Part shown: piece after piece, positions 1-5,469 of the stretch | Numbering within the stretch: position 1 is the stretch's first letter | How the letters are laid out: every line of letters begins with the position of its first letter | DNA from: Gemmatimonadota bacterium | GTDB lineage: Bacteria; Gemmatimonadota; Gemmatimonadetes; Palauibacterales; Palauibacteraceae | Reading direction: 5' to 3' | Length of the DNA: 5,469 nt | Assembly: GCA_023554435.1 (NCBI GenBank) | Contig: JAMJQV010000079.1 | Coordinates: forward strand, 1-5,469 | Program-made: the position numbers and the translations under genes | Notes under the pieces: generated by a model | Seen by the model: the letters and a program-made list of their open reading frames with translations, nothing else | The model's database searches: none | Told to the model about the DNA's origin: nothing

Positions 1-978
1 CTCGACCGATCGCAGGGCCTTCAGCCGCATCTCCTCCTCGACGAAGATCTCGTGCTTCAGCTCCACCAGGGAGGCGAGCGTGTTCTCGAGGGTGATCTTC
101 TTCATGTGCGGGCAGATCGTGCACGGACGGACGAACTCGAGTTCGGGGTGCGCCTCGGCCACGTTGTCCGACATCGAGCACTCGGTGACCATGATCACCC
201 GGTTGGACTTCGCCTCGTCCAGGTAGTCGATCATGGCGGTCGTCGAGCCCACGAAGTCACACTCGGCGCAGACCTCGGGCGAGCACTCGGGGTGCGCGAT
301 CACCTCGATGTCCGGGTACTGGGCCCGGTAGGCCCGGATCTCGTCCACCGTGAACTGTTCGTGCACCATGCAGCGCCCGGCCCACGTGATCACGCTCACG
401 TCCGTCTGGTTGGCGACGTTCCGGCCCAGGTACTCGTCGGGAAGGAAGATCACCCGGTCCACGCCCAGGGACTCGACCACGGCCACCGCGTTGGCCGACG
501 TGCAGCAGATGTCGGACTCGGCCTTGATCGACGCCGGCGTATTCACGTACGTGACCACGGGAACGCCCGGATACCGCTCCTTCATGAGACGCACGTCTTC
601 CGGCGTGATGCTCTCGGAAAGGGAGCACCCGGCATCCAGGTCGGGGATCAGGACCGTGCGGGATGGGTTCAGGATCTTCGCGGTCTCGGCCATGAAGTGG
701 ACGCCGCAGAACACGATGACATCGGCGTCCGAATCGCGGGCGATGATCGAAAGGCCCAGCGAATCTCCGACGAAATCGCTGACCCCGTGGAAGATCTCGG
801 GAACCATGTAGTTGTGACCGAGGATCACCGCGTTGCGTTCCGTCTTGATGCGGTTGATCTCGGCGATCAGGGGGGCGTGCATCTCCCATTCGAAGCGGGG
901 GATGCTACCTTTAACCTTCTCATATATGTGGTCGGTCGCCGCGGCGACCTCTTCCGTGAACTCGAGCTCAGTTGTCAC
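1..978 (-). CDS. nadA: Quinolinate synthase NadA, 3' end cut by window edge
   Basis: NadA is a cytoplasmic [4Fe-4S] enzyme that condenses iminoaspartate with dihydroxyacetone phosphate to give quinolinate, in de novo NAD+ synthesis. The window holds 326 codons and the stop lies beyond its left edge. Family landmarks are ILGHNY (residues 52-57), GDSLGLS (71-77), CGVHFMAETAKILNP (91-105), TSANAV (160-165), HPEC (229-232) and CPHMKKITLEN (289-299). By family comparison the three cluster ligands should be C118 (DAGCSL), C232 (HPEC) and C289 (CPHM), all present. The start is GTG at 978-976. An in-frame TAA lies just upstream at 993-991, and a GGAGG sits 5 nt before the GTG; the next in-frame ATG is codon 33. 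The usual family length is about 300-370 residues, so little is missing. It is transcribed divergently from ligA. Identity is seen directly from the motifs; no broken or missing key residue was found. Confidence 0.96.
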   Translation of the reverse strand, partial: MTTELEFTEEVAAATDHIYEKVKGSIPRFEWEMHAPLIAEINRIKTERNAVILGHNYMVPEIFHGVSDFVGDSLGLSIIARDSDADVIVFCGVHFMAETAKILNPSRTVLIPDLDAGCSLSESITPEDVRLMKERYPGVPVVTYVNTPASIKAESDICCTSANAVAVVESLGVDRVIFLPDEYLGRNVANQTDVSVITWAGRCMVHEQFTVDEIRAYRAQYPDIEVIAHPECSPEVCAECDFVGSTTAMIDYLDEAKSNRVIMVTECSMSDNVAEAHPELEFVRPCTICPHMKKITLENTLASLVELKHEIFVEEEMRLKALRSVE

Positions 979-983
979 GTTTG

Positions 984-988
984 CCTCC
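984..988 (-). promoter_or_regulatory. Shine-Dalgarno site of nadA
   Basis: On the minus strand the sequence reads GGAGG, then 5 nt (CAAAC), then the GTG start at 978. It is a perfect match to the anti-SD core at a workable spacing. It decides the GTG start, because no ATG lies between the upstream in-frame stop (993-991) and codon 33. Confidence 0.8.
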
Positions 989-1019
989 GGTTACGTCGGC
1001 CGGCCAGAAGAGTTCGCAC

Positions 1020-1048
1020 AACATACCCGGGAGGGAAGGGAACGTCAC
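1020..1048 (-). promoter_or_regulatory. Candidate sigma70-type promoter toward nadA
   Basis: Read on the minus strand, GTGACG (1048-1043) stands 17 nt from TATGTT (1025-1020). Each hexamer matches the sigma70 consensus at 4 of 6 positions and the spacer is ideal. Transcription would start near 1013, giving a leader of about 35 nt before the nadA GTG. Such partial matches arise by chance, so this is a candidate only. It overlaps the inverted repeat at 1027-1058, which could therefore act as an operator. Confidence 0.3.
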
Positions 1049-1058
1049 GCTCTCCCGG
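1027..1058. repeat. Inverted repeat in the nadA-ligA divergent region
   Basis: CCGGGAG (1027-1033) is the exact reverse complement of CTCCCGG (1052-1058). In ligA-sense RNA the stem can extend by one G-U and one G-C pair (1034-1051 and 1035-1050), giving 9 bp around a 14-nt loop. There is no following U-run, so it is not a Rho-independent terminator. It lies 29 bp upstream of the ligA ATG and could be an operator or a leader hairpin. A 7-bp repeat in GC-rich DNA can also be chance. Confidence 0.35.
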
Positions 1059-1087
1059 ACGCGGTCCCGAAAGAGATCTCGAAGCCC

Positions 1088-3103
1088 ATGAATCGACAGT
1101 CGGCTGTGGACCGGATCGAAACGCTGCGAGAGCAGATCCGTTACCACGACCACATGTATTACGTGCTGGACGCTCCCGAGCTGTCGGACGCGGAATACGA
1201 CGCCCTGTTTCGAGAGCTGCAGGGGCTGGAAGCGCTCTTTCCCGACCTTCGCACGGGGGACTCGCCTACCCAGCGCGTCGGGGGCGAGCCGCTGGGCTCC
1301 TTCCCGTCGGTCCAGCACGAGGCGCCGATGCTCAGCCTCGAGTCGGACCAGGACGAAGAGGCGCTGCGCCGTTTCACCGACCGCGTGGAGCGCGGCCTCG
1401 ACAATCCCTCGCGCCTGGCCTGGGTCGTGGAGCCGAAGCTCGACGGCCTGTCGATCGAGCTGGTGTACGAGCATGGCCTTCTGGCGCGCGCTTCCACTCG
1501 CGGTGACGGGCTGCGGGGGGAGGGCATCACCGAGAACGCCCGCACCATGCGCTCCGTACCACTCCGGCTGCGCGACGATGCCCGACCCGTACCGGAGCTT
1601 CTCGCCGTACGCGGTGAGGTCATCATCCGGGTCGATGCCTTCGAAGACCTCAACGAACGATTGATTTCCGAGGAACGGCCCCCGTTCGCCAATCCGCGCA
1701 ACGCGGCCGCCGGCTCCCTGCGCCAGCTCGACCCGCGGATCACCGCATCCCGACCGCTGGAAGCCTATGCCTACGACGTTCTCGCCAGTTCGGGACTCGA
1801 CGTCTCGACCCAGTGGGAGACGCTGCAGGCGCTCAGAGACTGGGGCTTCCTGGTCAACGACTACTCCGAACGCGCGGCCGATGCTGATGAGATTCTCGCC
1901 TACCACGCCCGCATCGACGCCGGGCGCGAAGATCTCCCGTTCGAGATCGACGGGGTGGTGATCAAGCTCGACGACCTCGAGGCCAGGGAAGAACTGGGCT
2001 TCACGTCGCGTCACCCGCGGTGGGCCTTCGCCTTCAAGTTCCCTCCCAGGGTCGAGCAGACACGAATCGAGCGGATTCTCGCCAGCGTAGGCCGGACGGG
2101 CGTGGTCACGCCGGTGGCCATCATGGAACCGGTGAACATAGGGGGCGTCACCGTCACCCGGGCCTCGCTGCACAACCGGGAAGAGCTGGCCCGGAAGGAC
2201 GTTCGGCCCGGAGACCTGGTGAGGATTCAGCGCGCGGGCGACGTCGTTCCGCAGGTCCTGGGTCGGGTCGAGGAGCCGGACCGCGAGCGCGGCCCCGCCT
2301 TCCGCATGCCGAGGACGTGTCCGTCGTGCGACACCGAGCTGGTGGAGCGAGGGCCGTTCACCGTATGCCCGAACAGTTTCGGGTGCCGGGCCCAGCTCAA
2401 GGGACGGATCCAGTACTTCGGCTCGCGCGGGGCGCTCGACATCGAGGGCCTCGGCGAGGAGACGGCACGCCTGCTGGTGGACGAAGACCTGGTGGAGCGC
2501 CTGCCGGACCTTCTGGACCTGACGGTCGAGCAGCTGGTGGAACTGGAGGGATTCGCCGATCTGTCTGCGGGCAACCTCGTCGCGGCGATCGAGGCCGCTT
2601 CGAAGCCCGAACTGCACCGTTTCCTGGCGGCGCTCGGGATACCCGAGGTCGGCGGCGCCGTGTCCCGCTCGCTGGCCCGCCACTTCGGCACCCTGGACGC
2701 GATCCTGGCCGCGGACGAGGACGCGCTGACGGACGTGGAAGGCGTGGGCCCGATCATGGCCGCGCGGATCGTGTCGTTCTTCGGCGAGCCTCACAACGCG
2801 GAGAACATCGCCCGTCTCCGGGAGCGGATGCAGGTGCAGGCCGCCGAGACCGCGCCGGTCGGAGGGGCGCTCGAGGGGAAGACGTTCGTGTTCACCGGCG
2901 GCATGGAGAGCATGAGCCGGGGTGCGGCGAAGAAGAGGGCCGAGGCCCTCGGGGCCAAAGTCACCGGCTCGGTGAGCAAGAAGACGGACTACGTGGTGGC
3001 CGGGGCGGACCCGGGCTCCAAGCTGAACAAGGCCGTCGACCTCGGGATCCCGGTGCTGGACGAGGCGGGGTTCATGAAGCTGCTGGAGGAGGCGGACGAG
3101 TGA
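1088..3103 (+). CDS. ligA: NAD+-dependent DNA ligase LigA
   Basis: LigA seals 3'-OH/5'-phosphate nicks in replication and repair, using NAD+ to form a ligase-AMP intermediate. The 671-residue product matches the usual family length (about 670). Domain Ia (1-70) has the NMN-binding pattern Y24, Y25, D34, Y37, D38. The nucleotidyltransferase domain has the KLDG motif with catalytic K117 and E115, EIDGVVIK (K293) and AFKFP (K317). The OB fold includes GRTGVVTPVA and RAGDVVPQV. A Cys4 zinc finger follows (C411, C414, C427, C433), then HhH repeats (for example near 549-562, EGVGP) and a C-terminal BRCT domain (593-671, FVFTGG to MKLLEE). I chose the ATG at 1088 because the protein then begins like known LigAs; the frame is open upstream to an ATG at 833, but that stretch is antisense to nadA and resembles nothing. 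The SD is weak (GAAAGAG, 1069-1075). At 83-86 the usual LSLxN reads LSLES. Likely first gene of an operon with polX. Confidence 0.97.
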   Translation: MNRQSAVDRIETLREQIRYHDHMYYVLDAPELSDAEYDALFRELQGLEALFPDLRTGDSPTQRVGGEPLGSFPSVQHEAPMLSLESDQDEEALRRFTDRVERGLDNPSRLAWVVEPKLDGLSIELVYEHGLLARASTRGDGLRGEGITENARTMRSVPLRLRDDARPVPELLAVRGEVIIRVDAFEDLNERLISEERPPFANPRNAAAGSLRQLDPRITASRPLEAYAYDVLASSGLDVSTQWETLQALRDWGFLVNDYSERAADADEILAYHARIDAGREDLPFEIDGVVIKLDDLEAREELGFTSRHPRWAFAFKFPPRVEQTRIERILASVGRTGVVTPVAIMEPVNIGGVTVTRASLHNREELARKDVRPGDLVRIQRAGDVVPQVLGRVEEPDRERGPAFRMPRTCPSCDTELVERGPFTVCPNSFGCRAQLKGRIQYFGSRGALDIEGLGEETARLLVDEDLVERLPDLLDLTVEQLVELEGFADLSAGNLVAAIEAASKPELHRFLAALGIPEVGGAVSRSLARHFGTLDAILAADEDALTDVEGVGPIMAARIVSFFGEPHNAENIARLRERMQVQAAETAPVGGALEGKTFVFTGGMESMSRGAAKKRAEALGAKVTGSVSKKTDYVVAGADPGSKLNKAVDLGIPVLDEAGFMKLLEEADE

Positions 3104-3140
3104 GCGAGATGCGATCAGCCGCCGCAAGTAGAGAGTAGCC

Positions 3141-4904
3141 ATGGAGAACATCGAGCTGGCCGCGATTCTGACCGAGATGGCCACCCTGCTGGAGATCCAG
3201 GGCGAGACCAACCCGTTCCGCATCCGGGCCTACCGCAACGCCGTCTACACGATCCAGGAGAGTCCCGAACCGATCCGGAAGATGGTCGAGCAGGGCGAGG
3301 ACCTGACCGAGCTTCCGGCGATCGGGAAGGACATGGCTTCCCACATCACGGAGCTCGTGACCACCGGTCGGCTCTCGATCCTGGACGAAGTATCGAAGGA
3401 AGTGCCACGCTCGCTGGTGCAGCTCACGAAGCTGCCCGGCGTGGGGCCCAAGAAGGTACGGAAGCTTTGGGACGAGCTGGACATCGTCACGATGGACGAT
3501 CTCGCCGCCGCCGCGGAGGCGGGCCGAATCGCGGGCCTCGCTGGATTCGGCAAGAAGAGCGAGGAGAAGATCCTCGAGGCGATCGAGCGCCACAAGAAAC
3601 GCTCGGGTCGCTTCCGTCTCTCGTCGGCGGACGAGCTGATCCAGCCGCTGATCGAGTACATGCTGCAGGACGACCGTGTGCACCGCCTGGAGGTAGCCGG
3701 CAGCTACCGCCGCCGGCAGGAAACGGTGGGAGACATCGACCTGCTAGCCATCGCGTCCGATCCGGGCCCGGTAATGGAGCGCTTCACGTCGTATCCGCAG
3801 GTACGCTCGGTCGAGAAGTCGGGCGATACGCGCGGCACCGTGATTCTCAGTTCCGACCTGCAGGTGGACCTGCGGATCCTGCCCGAGGAGAGCTACGGCT
3901 CGGCCCTCGTCTACTTCACCGGAAGTAAGGAGCACAACGTCGAGCTGCGGAAGCTGGCCCTGCAGCGAGGGCTCAGCGTATCGGAGTACGGAGTGTTCGA
4001 GCTGGCCGATGAAGGGGAGGGCGAGGAGAGCACCACCGGCCGAGAGCTGGGTGAACGGGTGGCGGGCGCCACGGAAGAGGAGGTGTACGCCGCCGTGGGG
4101 CTCCCATGGATCACCCCCGAGTTGCGCACCAACCGTGGCGAGCTCGACGCGGCGGAGAAGGGTGAACTCCCGGCTCTGATCGAGCTGGAGGACATGCGGG
4201 GCGACCTGCAGATGCACTCCACCTGGTCGGACGGAAAGAACACGATCGAGGAGATGCTCACGGCCTGCGCGGCCCGCGGCTACGAATACGTCGCGCTCAC
4301 CGACCACTCCAAGGCGCTGGCCATGACCGGTGGCCTCGACGCCGCCAAGCTGCGCGAGCAGTGGAAGGAGATCGATGAAGTCGCGGCGCGGCACCCGGAG
4401 ATTCGCTTCCTGCGCAGCCAGGAGGTGGACATCCTGGCCGACGGAACGCTGGACACCGAGGACGAGATGCTGGAGCAGCTCGACCTGGTGGTGATCGCCG
4501 TGCACTCGCGGTTCGATCTGCCGGCCGCGGCGCAAACCGAGCGGCTGCTGAAGGCGATCCAGCATCCGCTGGCCGACATCGTGGCGCACCCCACCGGCCG
4601 GATCATCAACCGGCGGGACCCGTTCGATTTCGCGCTGGACGAGATCCTGGCCTGCGCCGCCGAGCACCGGGTGGCCATGGAGCTGAACGCGCACCCGCAT
4701 CGACTGGACCTGAGGGACATCGACCTCATGGCCGCCAGAAAACGGGGCGTGAAGATCGTGATCAGCACGGACGCGCACTCGATCGCCGACCTCGGCCTGA
4801 TGCCCTACGGGGTGGAACAGGCCCGCCGCGCCTGGCTGGAGCCAGCCGACGTCCTGAACACGCTGCCGGCGGACGACCTGCTGGCCGCGCTGAGAAAGGA
4901 CTGA
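3141..4904 (+). CDS. polX: DNA polymerase X with C-terminal PHP domain
   Basis: This is a bacterial PolX, which fills short gaps in base excision repair. In studied homologues the PHP domain adds metal-dependent 3'-5' exonuclease and related end-processing activity. The 587-residue length is close to B. subtilis PolX (about 570). The N-terminal 8-kDa-like region has helix-hairpin-helix motifs at 55-69 (LPAIGKD), 95-110 (LPGVGPKK) and 130-145 (LAGFGKK). The palm has GSYRRR (187-192), GDID with metal-binding D198 and D200, third aspartate D243 (QVDLRI), and the TGSKEHN motif. The PHP domain (about 353-560) has H359, D364, H389, E428, H455, H483, D544 and H546. The first His of the usual HxH pair is Gln (Q357). 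The ATG at 3141 follows GAGAG (3131-3135) by 5 nt. It starts 37 bp after ligA and ends 5 bp before the glycosyltransferase start, suggesting co-transcription. The symbol follows general use for this family. Confidence 0.95.
   Translation: MENIELAAILTEMATLLEIQGETNPFRIRAYRNAVYTIQESPEPIRKMVEQGEDLTELPAIGKDMASHITELVTTGRLSILDEVSKEVPRSLVQLTKLPGVGPKKVRKLWDELDIVTMDDLAAAAEAGRIAGLAGFGKKSEEKILEAIERHKKRSGRFRLSSADELIQPLIEYMLQDDRVHRLEVAGSYRRRQETVGDIDLLAIASDPGPVMERFTSYPQVRSVEKSGDTRGTVILSSDLQVDLRILPEESYGSALVYFTGSKEHNVELRKLALQRGLSVSEYGVFELADEGEGEESTTGRELGERVAGATEEEVYAAVGLPWITPELRTNRGELDAAEKGELPALIELEDMRGDLQMHSTWSDGKNTIEEMLTACAARGYEYVALTDHSKALAMTGGLDAAKLREQWKEIDEVAARHPEIRFLRSQEVDILADGTLDTEDEMLEQLDLVVIAVHSRFDLPAAAQTERLLKAIQHPLADIVAHPTGRIINRRDPFDFALDEILACAAEHRVAMELNAHPHRLDLRDIDLMAARKRGVKIVISTDAHSIADLGLMPYGVEQARRAWLEPADVLNTLPADDLLAALRKD
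4895..4900 (+). promoter_or_regulatory. Shine-Dalgarno site of the glycosyltransferase gene
   Basis: AAAGGA lies within the last codons of polX, 9 nt before the proposed TTG start at 4910. It supports that TTG over the in-frame GTG at 4955, which has no purine-rich site before it. Its position inside polX suggests translation of the two genes may be coupled. Confidence 0.55.
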
Positions 4905-4909
4905 GCGAG

Positions 4910-5469
4910 TTGGAGGCTCTCTCGAGCAAGGCCGACCCCTACGCCCGCCGGGCGGTGATCGGGCTGATCGTGATCGCGACCCTGGTACGGCTGCGCTTCA
5001 CCTTCGCCACCGAGCTGGGCAACGACGAGGTCTACTACTGGGCCTACGCCGCCTTCCCGGACTGGAGCCACTTCGACCACCCGCCGATGGTCGGGTGGGT
5101 GATCCAGTTGTTCACCCTGAACCTGGCCCTCGACTCGGAGGTGTTCATCCGCCTGGCGGCCGTGGTGAGCGCCGCGATCGCGACGTGGCTGATGTACCTG
5201 CTCGGCCGTCGACTCGGCGGCGAGAGGGCGGGGCTGTTCGCGGCCATTCTGCACACGTCCGCCGTGTACGGATCGGTGCTGGCCGGGATCATCATCCTGC
5301 CCGACGCTCCCCTCGTGGTGTTCTGGCTCCTGGCCCTGTGGCTACTGCTGGAGGCCCTGCCGGGCGAGACGATCGGCTCGCGTGAACGCCGGCTGGCCTT
5401 GCTGGCCGGCGCCGCCATCGGGCTGGCGATCCTCTCAAAGTACCAGGGCGTGTTCATCGGCGTCGGGGC
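4910..5469 (+). CDS. GT39/ArnT-like membrane glycosyltransferase, N-terminal part only
   Basis: These polytopic enzymes transfer a sugar from a polyprenyl-phosphate carrier to lipid, protein or glycan on the outer face of the inner membrane. The window holds 186 codons; the family is usually about 450-600 residues, so the gene continues past the right edge. After a short positively charged start there is a first membrane segment (about 15-30). A loop follows with the acidic pair D39-E40 in NDEVYYW, then DWSHFDHPPM (51-60), both hallmarks of PMT_2/ArnT-type enzymes. More hydrophobic segments lie near 60-74, 77-95, 102-116, 118-134 and 147-160, then SKYQG, a motif also common in the family. In the family the loop-1 Asp is the proposed catalytic residue. 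The start is TTG at 4910, chosen for the AAAGGA 9 nt upstream; no in-frame ATG precedes the HPPM motif. Donor and acceptor cannot be told. It lies 5 bp after polX, with no evident functional link to repair. Confidence 0.85.
   Translation, partial: MEALSSKADPYARRAVIGLIVIATLVRLRFTFATELGNDEVYYWAYAAFPDWSHFDHPPMVGWVIQLFTLNLALDSEVFIRLAAVVSAAIATWLMYLLGRRLGGERAGLFAAILHTSAVYGSVLAGIIILPDAPLVVFWLLALWLLLEALPGETIGSRERRLALLAGAAIGLAILSKYQGVFIGVG

Noticed and set aside
911..930. AT-rich patch (TTTAACCTTCTCATATATG) as a ligA promoter
   Set aside because: It codes for nadA residues 17-23, only a 4/6 -10-like match was found, and no convincing -35 element lies at the right distance.
998..1005. GGCCGGCC palindrome in the nadA leader
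   Set aside because: An 8-bp GC-only palindrome is easily expected by chance at this base composition, and no partner repeat was seen.
833..1087. An N-terminal extension of LigA from an upstream in-frame ATG at 833
   Set aside because: The added 85 residues are antisense to nadA and have no LigA similarity. The ATG at 1088 gives the standard N-terminus and length.
52..1506. A 484-codon plus-strand open frame over nadA and the start of ligA
   Set aside because: It runs antisense to nadA and then out of frame with ligA, and the product has shadow-like composition.
3104..3140. Possible terminator or promoter between ligA and polX
   Set aside because: The 37 bp show no hairpin with a T-run and no -35/-10 pair; only a weak GAGAG SD is visible.
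968..3223. A 751-codon open frame antisense to ligA, and shorter antisense frames over polX
   Set aside because: Their products are rich in Arg, Gly, His and Pro, with no family motif, and they lie opposite clearly conserved LigA and PolX coding. Long antisense frames are expected in GC-rich genes.
1..5469. A novel defence, mobile or RNA-based system
   Set aside because: Nearly all of the window is filled by four conserved housekeeping-type genes. I found no repeats, att-like sites, transposase or atypical composition.

Overview
The window is GC-rich bacterial DNA (roughly two thirds G+C by eye) and carries four protein genes, two of them cut by the window edges. From left to right these are a leftward quinolinate synthase gene (nadA, 3' end missing), then three rightward genes: NAD+-dependent DNA ligase (ligA, complete), a bacterial family X DNA polymerase with a C-terminal PHP domain (polX, complete), and a membrane glycosyltransferase of the GT39/ArnT/PMT type (3' end missing). 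I see no tRNA, rRNA, CRISPR array, insertion sequence or phage gene.

The host is a bacterium: LigA with Zn finger, HhH and BRCT domains, and a PolX-PHP fusion, are bacterial architectures. High G+C, GTG and TTG starts and strong purine-rich ribosome binding sites fit many environmental lineages (for example Gemmatimonadota, Deltaproteobacteria-like groups or related candidate phyla). The sequence alone does not let me place it more precisely.

Layout: nadA and ligA diverge from a 109-bp intergenic region (979-1087), which holds a strong SD for nadA, a plausible sigma70-like promoter reading toward nadA, and an inverted repeat in the ligA leader. ligA, polX and the glycosyltransferase gene are separated by only 37 and 5 bp and probably form one transcript. 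No terminator-like hairpin is visible between them.

Functionally, LigA seals nicks using NAD+, PolX fills short gaps and can trim 3' ends through its PHP domain, and NadA supplies the quinolinate from which NAD+ is made. The neighbourhood therefore joins a gap-fill/seal repair pair with a gene for the ligase's cofactor. The glycosyltransferase is probably linked only by transcription. The individual genes are ordinary. What deserves a second look is their arrangement, the shared divergent control region, and two residue substitutions at usually conserved sites (Q357 in the PolX PHP domain and S86 in LigA).
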